Shown: positions 1 to 9,228 of the stretch, piece after piece
How positions within the stretch are numbered: the stretch's first letter is position 1
Layout of the letters: every line of letters starts with the position of its first letter
Assembly: GCF_014863355.1 (NCBI RefSeq)
Contig: NZ_JACZEP010000019.1
Location: 1 to 64,000, forward strand
Source: Aminobacter carboxidus
GTDB lineage: Bacteria; Pseudomonadota; Alphaproteobacteria; Rhizobiales; Rhizobiaceae
Direction: 5' to 3'
DNA: 64,000 bases
Made by a program: the position numbers and the translations under genes
The notes under the pieces: generated by a model
Databases searched by the model: none
What the model was told of the DNA's origin: nothing
Seen by the model: only the letters and a program-made list of their open reading frames with translations

Positions 1-150
1 AGGCGAAGCGGCATCATGCCTATGGCCAACTGTTCCGGGCCAACTCGCGCTGTATCGCGATCTAACCGGGAACACCCTGCCAAACGGCTAAGTAACGTGG
101 TTAAGTATTTCTAAATAGCTGATTTTTCTAAGTTTTGCTGAATGAACCAA
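1..150. other. gene-free stretch beyond fliP
   Basis: No coding frame is supported here. Bases 90-145 are clearly AT-richer than the surroundings, as expected of a promoter or leader. In S. meliloti a flagellin gene follows fliP, so this could be the start of a flagellin leader on the minus strand, but that gene is not visible. Confidence 0.3.
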
Positions 151-174
151 AGCCCTCGGCGTCGGCCGAGGGCT
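151..174 (-). terminator. hairpin downstream of fliP
   Basis: A perfect 10-bp inverted repeat (151-160 AGCCCTCGGC against 165-174) encloses a 4-base loop, about 35 bases past the fliP stop. Read on the minus strand it is followed by TTGGTTCATT, only a weak U-run. It most likely ends or trims the flagellar transcript. Confidence 0.6.
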
Positions 175-207
175 GGAGGGGAGCGTCACTGGTGATCGTG
201 AAAGTTG

Positions 208-939
208 CTACGTGAAAGATCGCACGAGGCTGCCGACGAGCAGGTTCCAGCCGTCGATGAGGACGAAGAACAATATCTTGAACGGCAGCGACACGACCGT
301 CGGCGGCAGCATCATCATGCCCATGGCCATGGTGATGGTGGCGACGATCAGGTCGATGACGAGGAAGGGCAGCACGATCAGGAAGCCGATCTCGAAGCCG
401 CGGCGGATTTCGGAGATCATGAAGGCAGGCACCAGGATGCGCAGGTCGACCTTATCTTCCGACACCGTCTGGCCGCGCTCGCGGGCGAGGTCGGCGAACA
501 GGTTGAAGTCCTTGTCGCGGACGTTGCGCATCATGAAGGTGCGGAACGGATCGGAAATGCGGTCGATGGCTTGCGCCTGGGTGATCTGGTTGTCCATCAG
601 CGGCTTGACGCCGTTCTGCCAGGCCTGATCGAAGGTCGGCGACATGACGTAGAAGGTCATGAACAGCGACAGAGAGATGAGGATCAGGTTGGCCGGGGTC
701 GACTGCAGGCCGATGCCGGTGCGCAGGATCGAAAAGGCGATGACGAAGCGGGTGAAGCTCGTCACCATGATCAACAGGCCCGGCGCCACCGAAAGCACGG
801 TCAGCAGGCCGAACATCTGGATGATGTAGCCGATGGTGGCGCCGTCGGTATTGCCGAGCGCGCTCAGGTCGAGCTGCTGCGCGCTCGCAGGCACGGCAGC
901 GCCAGCGAGGATGGCTGCGGTGGCCAGGAACTTTTTCAT
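208..939 (-). CDS. fliP: flagellar export gate protein FliP
   Basis: This is a core membrane subunit of the flagellar type III export gate (FliPQR) in the basal body. The 243-residue product starts with a cleavable signal peptide (MKKFLATAAILAGAAVPASA). About four hydrophobic segments follow, together with the FliP hallmarks TSFTRFVIAFSILR near residues 65-80 and a C-terminal MMLPPTVVSLPFKILFF stretch. The ATG at 939 overlaps the fliL stop by 4 bases, so translation is probably coupled. The same frame runs open upstream to about 1818 without being coding. fliQ and fliR are not in the window. Confidence 0.95.
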   Translation of the reverse strand: MKKFLATAAILAGAAVPASAQQLDLSALGNTDGATIGYIIQMFGLLTVLSVAPGLLIMVTSFTRFVIAFSILRTGIGLQSTPANLILISLSLFMTFYVMSPTFDQAWQNGVKPLMDNQITQAQAIDRISDPFRTFMMRNVRDKDFNLFADLARERGQTVSEDKVDLRILVPAFMISEIRRGFEIGFLIVLPFLVIDLIVATITMAMGMMMLPPTVVSLPFKILFFVLIDGWNLLVGSLVRSFT

Positions 940-1445
940 TCGAAGAGCAACGTTCTGATCAGCACTTCCTTGACGTGGCCGTCGCTGCGGATCGCGGCGC
1001 GTTCGTCGAGGTCGGTCTTGAGATGACGGAAAGCGCTGGCGCCCTGGACCTGGTGGATCCTGAGCGTGCGCACGAAGGCGAGCAGGTCCTGGTGGACGCG
1101 CTCGGCGAGATCGGCGGATTGCGGTGCGTCGAGCACCAGCGACACCTCGAGGCGGATCCACATGGTGTCGGGCGCTGCGAGATTGGCGGTGATGGCGGGA
1201 AGCTGGACCAGCGTGCCGGCGGCTTCGCTGGCCGGGCCGTGTTCGGCCGGCGCATCCTTGGCGGGGGTGTGCGCCTTGGGCGCTTCGGCGGCGACCTGTT
1301 CGACAGGCGTGCTTTCGCCCTTGAGGTAGCTGCCCGACAGCCAGCCCATGCCGATGGCGGCAGAGGTCATTACCGCGAGGATGCCGAGCTGGACGACCAG
1401 CGAGGGGCCGGGCTTCTGGGGAAGGAACTGATCTATGTCTGACAT
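936..1445 (-). CDS. fliL: flagellar basal-body associated protein FliL
   Basis: FliL is an inner-membrane protein around the stator that supports motor torque. The 169-residue product has a short cytoplasmic head (MSDIDQFLPQKPGPS), one transmembrane helix at about 15-38, an Ala/Pro-rich linker, and the FliL periplasmic domain ending in RTLLFE. It lies between flgH (9-base gap) and fliP (4-base overlap) in the same operon. The order flgH-fliL-fliP is typical of rhizobia. Confidence 0.92.
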   Translation of the reverse strand: MSDIDQFLPQKPGPSLVVQLGILAVMTSAAIGMGWLSGSYLKGESTPVEQVAAEAPKAHTPAKDAPAEHGPASEAAGTLVQLPAITANLAAPDTMWIRLEVSLVLDAPQSADLAERVHQDLLAFVRTLRIHQVQGASAFRHLKTDLDERAAIRSDGHVKEVLIRTLLFE

Positions 1446-1454
1446 GTCCCGGAC

Positions 1455-2159
1455 CTAGAAGGGGAGGACCTGGTCGAGGAACTGCTGGCCGTAGGGCGGC
1501 TGCTGAACCTCGGTGATGCGGCCGCGGCCGCCATAAGAGATGCGGGCTTCGGCGATGCGCTCGTAAGGAATGGTGTTTTCCGGACCGATGTCGGAGGGGC
1601 GCACGATACCGGCGATGGTCAGCACGCGCAGCTCGGCGTTGACGCGGACCTCCTGCGAACCTCGGATCATCATGTTGCCGTTGGGCAGCACGTCGGTGAC
1701 GACGGCGGCGAGCAGCAGGTTGAGTTTTTCGGAGCGCGTGGTGGCGCCGTCGCCGGAGTAGATCGACTTGGATCCGGCGCTGCCGTCGCCCTTGCCGCCG
1801 GTCTTGGCGCCATCCCATTCGACGTTGAGGCCGGCAGCGATGGTCCGGTTGGTGACCCGGTTACGCTCGGACTCGTTCTGGAAACGGGCGCGGTCGTCGA
1901 TCTCGATCTTGACGGTCAGGATGTCGCCCGGCTGCAGCGCGCGCGGGTCGGTGAACATGCGGCTCTGCTTGTCCTGCCACAGCGAAAAGCGCTTGGGCGG
2001 TGCCGCAGGCGATTCAGGGTAGCGGTACATCGACGAGCTGCCGTCCTCGATGCCGGAACCGACGGCCGACATCGTCGGTTCTTTGCCGATTTCCTTGAGG
2101 TTGGAGCCGCAGCCGGCAAGGCTGGCAAGGGCTGCTGCGAGGAGGGCTTTTCTGATCAT
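1455..2159 (-). CDS. flgH: flagellar L-ring lipoprotein FlgH
   Basis: FlgH is the outer-membrane L-ring protein of the flagellar bushing. The 234-residue product begins with a lipoprotein signal whose lipobox is L14-A-G-C17, so Cys17 would be lipidated. FlgH-type sequence follows, including the LWQDKQSRMFTDPRALQPGDILTV block and the C-terminal GGRGRITEVQQPPYGQQFLD. The start overlaps the motE stop by 4 bases. Length and motifs are normal for the family. Confidence 0.95.
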   Translation of the reverse strand: MIRKALLAAALASLAGCGSNLKEIGKEPTMSAVGSGIEDGSSSMYRYPESPAAPPKRFSLWQDKQSRMFTDPRALQPGDILTVKIEIDDRARFQNESERNRVTNRTIAAGLNVEWDGAKTGGKGDGSAGSKSIYSGDGATTRSEKLNLLLAAVVTDVLPNGNMMIRGSQEVRVNAELRVLTIAGIVRPSDIGPENTIPYERIAEARISYGGRGRITEVQQPPYGQQFLDQVLPF

Positions 2160-2749
2160 GTGGGGTCTTCCCGGCGTGCGGCGCTCGCGATGATGCGGGT
2201 CAGCTCCGCTGCGACCTTGCTTTCCATTTCATTCAGGATGACGCTGGCCTTGCGGGCGTCGAGCTTCATCATGATGGCGGCTGCCAGATCGACATTCATC
2301 ACCGCCAGGCGCTCGGCGGCCGCATCGGGCTTCATGCGCGAATAGATCTGGACCACGCCTTCTTCGGCGCGAGCGAGGAAGACCTCGCGGCGCTTCAGCC
2401 AGGTCTCGTATTCGGTCTTGCGCTCCTCGAGCAGGGCAATGCGTTTGTCGACCTCGGCCTGCAGCTTCTTCAGCTCCTCGGCCTGCAGCTGGTAGCGGCG
2501 GTCGCGGGCAGCGTCGGCGATATTGGAGCAGAAGCGCTCGACCTCGCTCTGCTCGACCGGAGGCACGGCTGCCTCGACAGGTGCTGCCGGCGCCTCCTCG
2601 CGTTCGATGACCCGCGTCGGCGTGCCCTGCACCAGCGGCGTCTTCGGTGCGGCCTGCTCGGCATATGCGGCACTGGCGAACACGATGCCGAGCGCTGCCG
2701 CGGCAAGTGCGTGGCGAGGGAGGTTGGAAAGCGGGTTGGTCATGGCCAT
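2156..2749 (-). CDS. motE: MotE-type flagellar motility chaperone
   Basis: The 197-residue product has a signal peptide (cut near SAAYA) and a Pro/Ala-rich linker. A long charged coiled coil (about 75-130, with repeated ELKKLQAEVDKRIALLEE heptads) is followed by a C-terminal MgtE-N-like helical domain (KPDAAAERLAVMNVDLAAAI). In S. meliloti MotE is a periplasmic chaperone that stabilises the motor protein MotC. Its place between flgI and flgH matches that gene. The start could also be the Met two codons downstream. motB and motC are not in the window. Confidence 0.85.
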   Translation of the reverse strand: MAMTNPLSNLPRHALAAAALGIVFASAAYAEQAAPKTPLVQGTPTRVIEREEAPAAPVEAAVPPVEQSEVERFCSNIADAARDRRYQLQAEELKKLQAEVDKRIALLEERKTEYETWLKRREVFLARAEEGVVQIYSRMKPDAAAERLAVMNVDLAAAIMMKLDARKASVILNEMESKVAAELTRIIASAARREDPT

Positions 2750-2752
2750 GGC

Positions 2753-4027
2753 TTACTGGACCACCAGATCGGCCTGCAGCGCGCCTGCCGACTTGATGCC
2801 CTGGAGAATTGCGATGATGCCATCCGGCTTGACGCCGAGGCGATTGAGGCCGGCGACAAGCGTCTGCAGGTCGGGGCCGTCGAGCAAAGCGAGCTTCGAG
2901 GTCGGCGTTTCCGTCTCGATGACGGTGGCGTCCTCGACTGCGGTTTCGCCACGCGAGAACGGTTCGGGCTGGACGACGCGTGGCTGCTCGGTGATGCGCA
3001 CCGTCAGCGTGCCGTGGCTGATGGCGACGCGCGAGATCTTGACCTCGTTGCCGATGACGATGGTGCCGGTGCGCTCGTCGACGACGACCCTTGCCGGGGT
3101 ATCCGACATGATCATCAGGTTTTCGAGCTCGGCATAAAAACGCGCGGTCGAAACGCCCTCTGGCTTGCGGATGACGACGACACGCGAATCCTGCTCGCCG
3201 GCGACACGCTTGCCGAAACGGTGGCGGGCATAGTCGTTGATGGCGTCGGCGATGCGCACCGAGGTCGAGAAGTCGGGGTTGAACAGCTGCAGGGTGAGCA
3301 CGTTCTCGTCGGCGAAGCGCGCCTTGACCTCACGCTCGACAATGGCGCCGTTGGGCACGCGGCCCGAGGTCGGCACACCTTGCGTGACCTGCTCGGCCTT
3401 GCCTTGCGCGTTGAAACCGGAGACCAGCACCGACCCTTGGGCAACGGCGTAGATCTCGCCGTCGGGCGCCTTGAGCGGGGTCATCACCAGTGTGCCGCCG
3501 GCGAGCGACGAGGCATCGCCGAGCGAGGAGACGTTGATGTCGATGCGGGCGCCGGCCTGGACGAAAGCTGGCAGGTTGGCGGTGACGATGACGGCCGCGA
3601 CGTTTCTGACGCGCGCCCGGCCATCCTCGGAGGCGATGCCGAGATTTTCGAGCATCGCGCGGATCGATTGTTCGGTGAAAGGCGAGTTGCGCAGGCTGTC
3701 GCCCGAACCGTTCAGGCCGATGACGAGACCGTAGCCGACGACCTGGTTGTCGCGGGCTTCCTGAAGCGAGGCGACGTCCTTGATGCGGACGTTGACGAGG
3801 TTGGCGCCGGTGCCCGAGTTGAGGGTCGTCTGGCGGCCGCCGTCGCCTGATGTAGCAATGAAGTCGCCGTCGCCATCGTTGCCGCCGAGCTGCGTTGCGG
3901 CATAGCCGCCGGCCGCAACCTTGCCGCCGGCTTTCAACTGGCCGGCCGGAACGCTGTTGGGACCGTCCGCATAAGCGGTTTGCAGGCCGAACACGGCAAT
4001 TGCGGCGAGCAGCAGTCTACGGATCAT
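2753..4027 (-). CDS. flgI: flagellar P-ring protein FlgI
   Basis: FlgI forms the periplasmic P-ring. The signal peptide [20 protein letters not shown] precedes a core that starts near residue 79 (NVRIKDVASLQEARDNQVVG) and runs to the typical C-terminus DGIIAILQGIKSAGALQADL. At 424 residues it is longer than the usual 370 or so. The extra part is a Gly/Asp-rich stretch at about 21-78 between signal peptide and core, which I do not recognise. It overlaps the flgA stop by 4 bases and sits 3 bases before motE. Confidence 0.94.
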   Translation of the reverse strand: MIRRLLLAAIAVFGLQTAYADGPNSVPAGQLKAGGKVAAGGYAATQLGGNDGDGDFIATSGDGGRQTTLNSGTGANLVNVRIKDVASLQEARDNQVVGYGLVIGLNGSGDSLRNSPFTEQSIRAMLENLGIASEDGRARVRNVAAVIVTANLPAFVQAGARIDINVSSLGDASSLAGGTLVMTPLKAPDGEIYAVAQGSVLVSGFNAQGKAEQVTQGVPTSGRVPNGAIVEREVKARFADENVLTLQLFNPDFSTSVRIADAINDYARHRFGKRVAGEQDSRVVVIRKPEGVSTARFYAELENLMIMSDTPARVVVDERTGTIVIGNEVKISRVAISHGTLTVRITEQPRVVQPEPFSRGETAVEDATVIETETPTSKLALLDGPDLQTLVAGLNRLGVKPDGIIAILQGIKSAGALQADLVVQ

Positions 4028-4506
4028 ATGGCACCCACGCGGATCGAGCCGTCGGCCATGACCGTGCCCGTAAAGACCTTGCCGCTGTCGAGGTTGCGGA
4101 CCTTGACGACGTCGCCGGCAGCACCCGGTTCGAGCGTCACGGCCGCGGCCGAAATCATCAGCGGGCCGGAAGCGAAGACGACCTGAACGGAGGCGCCGCG
4201 GTCGACCAGCCAGGCCTCGCGCAGCGCAGTGATCGGAACATAACGGCCGGGCAGCAGCGTGCGCTTGGCGATGCGGCCATCGAGCTCATCGGCGAGCGTT
4301 GCAACGGCATCGGGGCGCACCTTGCCCGGCTTGAGCGTGATTTCCTTGAGCGAGGACAAGGCAATCGTCTCGCCGGGATAGATGACGCGGTTGGGGACGA
4401 GCACGACCTCCTGGTCGGCAGCCTGCGCTGCGCCGCCAAGCATGGCGAACGCGAGGACCGCCGTGCATATATGGAGGAGGGCGTGCCGTCGCCGCATAAT
4501 CTTCAC
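4024..4506 (-). CDS. flgA: P-ring assembly chaperone FlgA
   Basis: FlgA is the periplasmic chaperone for P-ring assembly. The 160-residue product has an N-terminal signal peptide ending near AAQA and an SAF-type domain ([36 protein letters not shown]). The C-terminal sequence [20 protein letters not shown] is the FlgA signature. It overlaps flgG by 4 bases upstream and flgI by 4 bases downstream, so three genes in a row show ATGA-type coupling. Confidence 0.93.
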   Translation of the reverse strand: MKIMRRRHALLHICTAVLAFAMLGGAAQAADQEVVLVPNRVIYPGETIALSSLKEITLKPGKVRPDAVATLADELDGRIAKRTLLPGRYVPITALREAWLVDRGASVQVVFASGPLMISAAAVTLEPGAAGDVVKVRNLDSGKVFTGTVMADGSIRVGAI

Positions 4507-5291
4507 CGGATGTTCTTGGAGACGACGGCGGCCATTTCGTCGGCCGCCTGGATGACCTTGGAATTCATCTCGTAGGCGCGCTGCGCCGAGATCAGCTCGG
4601 TGATTTCCTTGACCGGATCGACGTTGGAGCTTTCGAGATAGCCCTGGCGGATAGTGGCGTAGCCGGGATCGCCGGGGATGCCGACATTGGCGGCACCGGA
4701 CGCCTCGGTTTCGGCGAAGAGATTGTCGCCGAGCGGTGCCAGGCCGGCCTCATTGGCGAAGTTGGCAAGCGTCAGCTGACCGAGCGGCTGGAGCGCGGTC
4801 TGGTTGTCGAGCCGGGCGAAGACCTGGCCGGAGTTGTTGACGATGACCTCGACGGCATCCTGCGGCACGGTGATCGCCGGGATGACGTTGAAGCCGTCGA
4901 CGGTGACAAGCTGGCCGGTGGCGTTCTTGTTGAAGGAGCCGGCACGGGTATAGAGCGTCTGGCCGTCGGCACCCTCGATCTGGAACCAGCCCTTGCCGGT
5001 CAGCGCGAGATCGTACTCGTTGCCGGTGTTGGTGGGCACGCCCTGGATGTGGACGTTGCGCACCGCCGACGTCTTGACGCCGAGACCGATCGAGACGCCT
5101 TCGGGCACGATCGCCGCATTGGCCCGGTTCGGCACGCCCTGCGTGCGGTCGACCTGGTAGAGCAGGTCGGAAAACTCGGCGCGGGCGCGCTTGTAGCCGG
5201 TGGTGTTGATGTTCGCGATGTTGTTCGCGATCACCTCGAGATTTGTCTGTTGGGCATTCATGCCCGTGGCGGCGATGGCAAGTGCTTTCAT
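4503..5291 (-). CDS. flgG: flagellar distal rod protein FlgG
   Basis: FlgG builds the distal rod. The 262-residue product carries the rod/hook N-terminal motif ([19 protein letters not shown]), the central [24 protein letters not shown] block and the C-terminal heptad region ([24 protein letters not shown]). All three are conserved in FlgG of normal length. It sits 11 bases after fliE on the minus strand and overlaps flgA. Confidence 0.96.
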   Translation of the reverse strand: MKALAIAATGMNAQQTNLEVIANNIANINTTGYKRARAEFSDLLYQVDRTQGVPNRANAAIVPEGVSIGLGVKTSAVRNVHIQGVPTNTGNEYDLALTGKGWFQIEGADGQTLYTRAGSFNKNATGQLVTVDGFNVIPAITVPQDAVEVIVNNSGQVFARLDNQTALQPLGQLTLANFANEAGLAPLGDNLFAETEASGAANVGIPGDPGYATIRQGYLESSNVDPVKEITELISAQRAYEMNSKVIQAADEMAAVVSKNIR

Positions 5292-5302
5292 CGGGATGTT
5301 CC

Positions 5303-5614
5303 TCAGATGCCCATGCGGCTGACTTCGAGATAGGCCGTGACGATCTTGTCGCGGATGGCGACGGCGGCCTGCAGGGCCTGTTCCGCGCTCATCACCGCAT
5401 CGACGACCTCACGCGTGTCGGCCTTGCCCTGGAGACCGGCGAGCGACAGCTGCTCGGCCTGGCGCAAGGTCGCCTGCGTCTGCGCAGCGGCATCCGCAAG
5501 GGCTGCCGCGAAGGACGAGGCGACACCGGTACCGGCGGCTGCGCCGGCCTCGGGCACAATGCTGGTCGGCTTGGACAGTAGCTGGGTGCCGACTGGGCTG
5601 ATGCTGCCGATCAT
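5303..5614 (-). CDS. fliE: flagellar hook-basal body protein FliE
   Basis: FliE is the junction protein between MS-ring and rod. The 103-residue product has the FliE C-terminal motif ([43 protein letters not shown], read in segments), which aligns with the family end to end. Its ATG overlaps the flgC stop in a TAATG arrangement, so translation is probably coupled. Size is normal. Confidence 0.94.
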   Translation of the reverse strand: MIGSISPVGTQLLSKPTSIVPEAGAAAGTGVASSFAAALADAAAQTQATLRQAEQLSLAGLQGKADTREVVDAVMSAEQALQAAVAIRDKIVTAYLEVSRMGI

Positions 5615-6030
5615 TACTGGTTCCTCATAAGATCAATCGTCATGGAAATGAGTTCGCGGGCCTGCTTGATCACTTGCAGGTTGGCTTCATAGGAGCGGTT
5701 GGCCTCGGTCATGTCGGCCATTTCGATGATGACATTGACGTTGGGCATCTTGACGAAGCCGGCGGCGTCGGCGGCCTCGTTGCCGGGCTGGAACTCCAGC
5801 GGAAAGGCCGTCTGGTCATGGCCGATGGAAGCGATCTCGACAGTCGAGGCGCCGGTGGCGCGGTCGAGCTCGGCAGCGAAGCTGACGGTCTTGCGGCGGT
5901 AGGGATCAGCACCTGGCGTGTTGCCGGTCGACTGGGCGTTGGCGAGGTTTTCCGAAACGATGCGAAGACGTTCGGACTGGGCTCCGAGACCGGAGCCTGC
6001 GACCTTGAGGGCGGCGACGAGCGGATCCAT
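5614..6030 (-). CDS. flgC: flagellar proximal rod protein FlgC
   Basis: FlgC is a proximal rod subunit. The 138-residue product shows the rod motif [11 protein letters not shown] near residue 27 and the C-terminal [19 protein letters not shown], with the expected FlgC length. flgB lies 5 bases upstream and fliE overlaps by 1 base downstream. The flgB-flgC-fliE order is near universal. Confidence 0.95.
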   Translation of the reverse strand: MDPLVAALKVAGSGLGAQSERLRIVSENLANAQSTGNTPGADPYRRKTVSFAAELDRATGASTVEIASIGHDQTAFPLEFQPGNEAADAAGFVKMPNVNVIIEMADMTEANRSYEANLQVIKQARELISMTIDLMRNQ

Positions 6031-6035
6031 CCCGG

Positions 6036-6416
6036 TCAGCCCTTCGTGCTCAGCATGATCATGCGGTGGAAGGCCTTGACGATGGCCGTGTTGAGCTCGA
6101 ACGAGCGGCGAACCTCGCCGGCTTTCATGAGCTCGTCTTCAACGGCGACCGTGTTGTCGGATGGCAGGACCGGGTGCTTGGGCTCCTCGGCCTTGATGGC
6201 GTAACCGGCTTCGGTGGCGCCGCCGCTGAGGTGACCCGTCTGGGTCGAGGTCATGGCGACCCGCGAACGGTCGAGCACCTTGTCGAACGGTTCGATGTCG
6301 TTGGTCCGATAGCCGGGTGTGTTGGCGTTGGCGACGTTACCGGCGATGGCGTTCTGGCGCACTGAGAGCCAGCGAGCCTGCTGGGCGGCCAGATCGAACA
6401 GGTTGACGGGGTCCAT
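6036..6416 (-). CDS. flgB: flagellar proximal rod protein FlgB
   Basis: FlgB is a proximal rod subunit. I start it at the ATG at 6416 ([16 protein letters not shown]) because GGAGAT lies about six bases upstream; an in-frame ATG 24 bases earlier would place that sequence inside the gene. The 126-residue product has the rod motif [16 protein letters not shown] and a C-terminal helix with [13 protein letters not shown]. It is the first of a compact flgB-flgC-fliE-flgG run. Confidence 0.93.
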   Translation of the reverse strand: MDPVNLFDLAAQQARWLSVRQNAIAGNVANANTPGYRTNDIEPFDKVLDRSRVAMTSTQTGHLSGGATEAGYAIKAEEPKHPVLPSDNTVAVEDELMKAGEVRRSFELNTAIVKAFHRMIMLSTKG

Positions 6417-6488
6417 GGAAATCTCCGAGCAGATTTCCAAACACTATTGCCCCAGTCTTGCGCGGGCCTTGCGCGGGAGCCAGCGCCG

Positions 6489-7115
6489 CTACTGCGCGAC
6501 CTGGAAGACCTCTTCGCGGGAGGTGACGAGCACCCATTTGCCGTCGCGCTGCTCGATCGAAGCGACGCGGCTCGAGTCGGGAAGGACCGATCCGCGCTGG
6601 ACGACCCAGACGCCAGCATCGTCCTCGACCATGGCGCGGCCGTTGGCGATGTGGACGAGCTTGAACTCGATCCTCGGTCCGGGGAAGGGCTGTTCGGCGA
6701 CGCCGGCGAGACCTTCTTCGTTCTTGTTTGGGCGCAGCGAGCCGGTGGCGAACAGGTCGAGCTTCATTGGCGGAATGTCTTCGACCGACATCGGCGCGCC
6801 GACGCGCTCGACCGGCTGGCCCATCACCAGTGGGACCGCCTGGTCGTTCTGGCCGCCGCCGGAGAATTTCATCGCGCGAATGCCGAACTTGTCCTGGTTG
6901 AAGAAGATGTACCAGGGAAACAGCGCGCAGGTGAGCCCAAGCGCGATGCCGAGGGCGGCAATGATGAAGTCGCTGCGGTGATTGCGCTTTTGGCGCTTGG
7001 GCGTGATGGTCAACGGCGAGCGCTTCAGGCCGATCCGCTGCATCAGCGTGCGCGGCTGGTCCTTGGAACCGATCATCTCAAGGAATTCGCTGGCCGGGTC
7101 ATTCCGCCTGAACAT
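6489..7115 (-). CDS. conserved flagellar-cluster membrane protein of unknown function
   Basis: The 208-residue product has a basic N-terminus (residues 1-46) and one transmembrane helix at about 49-70 (FIIAALGIALGLTCALFPWYIFF). The rest, presumably periplasmic, ends in an SH3-like stretch (VHIANGRAMVEDDAGVWVVQRGSVLPD). Its ATG lies 17 bases inside the end of fliI, and AAGGA sits about nine bases upstream. The same position between fliI and flgB is filled by an uncharacterised gene in S. meliloti. A structural or assembly role is inferred from position only. Confidence 0.75.
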   Translation of the reverse strand: MFRRNDPASEFLEMIGSKDQPRTLMQRIGLKRSPLTITPKRQKRNHRSDFIIAALGIALGLTCALFPWYIFFNQDKFGIRAMKFSGGGQNDQAVPLVMGQPVERVGAPMSVEDIPPMKLDLFATGSLRPNKNEEGLAGVAEQPFPGPRIEFKLVHIANGRAMVEDDAGVWVVQRGSVLPDSSRVASIEQRDGKWVLVTSREEVFQVAQ

Positions 7116-8499
7116 GGGCTCTGTCCTTGGATTTCAGATGGCGTGCGAGGTCGGAGAACGGATCGAGCGAAGGCCCGTCGACAGGCGACTGGCCAAGCGC
7201 CTCGTAGATCACCGGGACCTGCTTCACGGCAAGATCGAGGTCGGGATCGGCGCCGGGCTGGTAGGCGCCGAGCAGGCGGATGTCGCGCGTGTCCTCGAAG
7301 CGCGAGATCAACGCCTTGAGCTTGCCGACCAGCTGACGCTGTTCCGGCGTCCAGGCCTTGCCGGCGAGACGCGAGATCGACGCCAGCGGATTGACCGGCG
7401 GATAGCGGCCCTGCTCGGCGATCGAGCGGTCGAGCACGACGTGGCCGTCGAGGATGCCGCGGACGGAATCGGCCACCGGATCGTTGTGATCGTCGCCGTC
7501 GATGAGCACCGAGATGATCGCGGTGATCGAGCCGGTACCCTCCATGCCGGGGCCGGCACGTTCGAGCAGCTTGGGCAGTTCGGTGAAGACCGATGCGGGA
7601 TAGCCGCGCGCCACCGGCGGTTCGCCGGCGCCGATGGCGACTTCGCGCAGGGCATGGGCAAAACGGGTGATGGAATCGAGCACGAGCAGGACGCGGTGGC
7701 CCTTGTCGCGGAAATGCTCGGCGACACGCATGGCGGTGTCGGGGGCACGACGGCGCATCATCGCGCTCTCGTCCGACGTGGCAACGACAGCGACGGTCTT
7801 GGCCATGGAGGCTGCGCCGATGGTGTCTTCGAGGAATTCGCGCACTTCGCGGCCGCGTTCGCCGATCAGGGCGACGACGACGGTGTCGAAGGCGTCGGCA
7901 CCGGCGAGCATCGCAAGCAGAGTGGATTTGCCGACGCCCGAGCCGGCGAAAATGCCCATGCGCTGGCCGAAGCAGAGCGGGGTGAAAATATCGATGACGC
8001 GAACGCCGGTCAGGAAGCCGGTCTCGACGCGCTGGCGTGCGAGTGCGGCCGGCGGAATGGATTCGGTGGCGTCGTCCTTCATGCTGCGAACCAGCGCGAC
8101 GCCGCCGTCGATGGGACGGCCGAGCGCGTCGATGGCACGGCCGCGCCAGCTCGGATGCGGCGTGATGGCGATCGGTCCGCGGGTGAAGACGGCATCGCCG
8201 ACGCCAACCTCTCCGCTGCTTTCATAAGGTGCGACCAGTACCTCTTCGCGGCCGATCTGGACGATCTCGCCGCGCCGGTTGCGGCCATGGCCGCGATGCT
8301 CGACGATGTCGCCAAGGCGCGCGCTCGATGACAGGCCACCGACCTTGTAATGGGTCGGCGCGATTTCGGTTACTTGTCCACCACGCCTGACCAGCAGGCG
8401 GTCATCGGCGAAGCGATGCTGGATCCGCTCGAGCGCTTCGAGCCGATTGTCGTGGACCGCCTGGGGCTCGTTGCGGATGCTGGCCAGCGAGGTGCTCAC
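7099..8499 (-). CDS. fliI: flagellar export ATPase FliI
   Basis: FliI is the F1-beta-like cytoplasmic ATPase that energises flagellar type III export. The 466-residue product has Walker A GIFAGSGVGKST with Lys at 191, Walker B near VLLVLDSITRFAHALRE, and the export-ATPase LPKLLERAGPG motif. The start is GTG (8499-8497), placed directly against the flgF TAA stop. The ribosome site there is weak, which suggests coupling to flgF. Length is typical. Confidence 0.95.
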   Translation of the reverse strand: MSTSLASIRNEPQAVHDNRLEALERIQHRFADDRLLVRRGGQVTEIAPTHYKVGGLSSSARLGDIVEHRGHGRNRRGEIVQIGREEVLVAPYESSGEVGVGDAVFTRGPIAITPHPSWRGRAIDALGRPIDGGVALVRSMKDDATESIPPAALARQRVETGFLTGVRVIDIFTPLCFGQRMGIFAGSGVGKSTLLAMLAGADAFDTVVVALIGERGREVREFLEDTIGAASMAKTVAVVATSDESAMMRRRAPDTAMRVAEHFRDKGHRVLLVLDSITRFAHALREVAIGAGEPPVARGYPASVFTELPKLLERAGPGMEGTGSITAIISVLIDGDDHNDPVADSVRGILDGHVVLDRSIAEQGRYPPVNPLASISRLAGKAWTPEQRQLVGKLKALISRFEDTRDIRLLGAYQPGADPDLDLAVKQVPVIYEALGQSPVDGPSLDPFSDLARHLKSKDRAHVQAE

Positions 8500-9222
8500 T
8501 TATCGCGAACCGAGAGTCTTGATGGCGTCGGAGAACGAGGCTTCGGTCTGGCGCATCAGGGCGGCGGTGTTTTCGAAGGCGCGCTGCACCATGATGAGCT
8601 TGGTCATCTCCTTGATCGGATTGACGTTGGATTCTTCGACGAAGTTCTGGACGATGCCTGCATCCATCCGGTCGACCACCGGTTCGGGCGCTGTCGGCGG
8701 AATGATGCCGGAATTGCCGTAGCGGACAAAATTGGTGCCCGGATTGAACTCGTAGAGGCCGATGGCGCCGACAAGGCGTCCGTCCTGGCGCAACGAGCCG
8801 TCGGTGCCTGCCGTCGGTGGGCCGGCGCGCGGGTCGAGCTGCATCGGTGCGCCGCCGGCATCGAGCACCGGGTGACCCTCGACGGTGACCAACTGGCCTT
8901 CGGATGTCATGGAGAAGCGGCCGTCGCGTGTCATCACCACGCCAGCCGGTGTTTCGATGCCGAACCAGGCATCGCCACGGATGGCAAAGTCGAATGGGTT
9001 GCCGGTCTCGCGCATGGCGCCATGCTGGGTCGAAAGATAGGTATCGCCCGGCGAGGTGAAGGATACCGACTGTTGCCCGAGGCCGGAAACCACGTCCTCG
9101 AACTTCACGCCGGTGGCGCGGAAGCCGACGGTCGAAGCGTTGGCGACGTTGTCGGCGATGGTGTTGAGACGCTTTTCCAGCGCCACCTGGGCGGAAAGGG
9201 CGACGTAGAGACCGTTCTGCAT
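8500..9222 (-). CDS. flgF: flagellar proximal rod protein FlgF
   Basis: FlgF is a proximal rod protein of the FlgG family. The 240-residue product starts MQNGLYVALSAQVALEKRLN and has the rod motif IADNVANASTVGFRATGVKF. The central FAIRGDAWFGIETPAGVVMTRDGRFSM block and the C-terminal NVNPIKEMTKLIMVQRAFEN follow. It lies between the DUF1217 gene (6 bases away) and fliI (no gap). The shorter length and divergent start separate it from FlgG at 4503. Confidence 0.92.
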   Translation of the reverse strand: MQNGLYVALSAQVALEKRLNTIADNVANASTVGFRATGVKFEDVVSGLGQQSVSFTSPGDTYLSTQHGAMRETGNPFDFAIRGDAWFGIETPAGVVMTRDGRFSMTSEGQLVTVEGHPVLDAGGAPMQLDPRAGPPTAGTDGSLRQDGRLVGAIGLYEFNPGTNFVRYGNSGIIPPTAPEPVVDRMDAGIVQNFVEESNVNPIKEMTKLIMVQRAFENTAALMRQTEASFSDAIKTLGSR

Positions 9223-9228
9223 GATGTC

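Noticed and set aside
940-1818. Long open extension of the fliP frame to 1818
   Set aside because: It overlaps fliL and flgH in another frame, has Arg-rich low-complexity translation, and a normal FliP signal peptide begins at 939.
2711-3850. 379-codon plus-strand open frame opposite flgI
   Set aside because: It is antisense to a well conserved gene, and its product is Asp/Arg/Gly-rich with no domain; typical of high-GC shadow frames.
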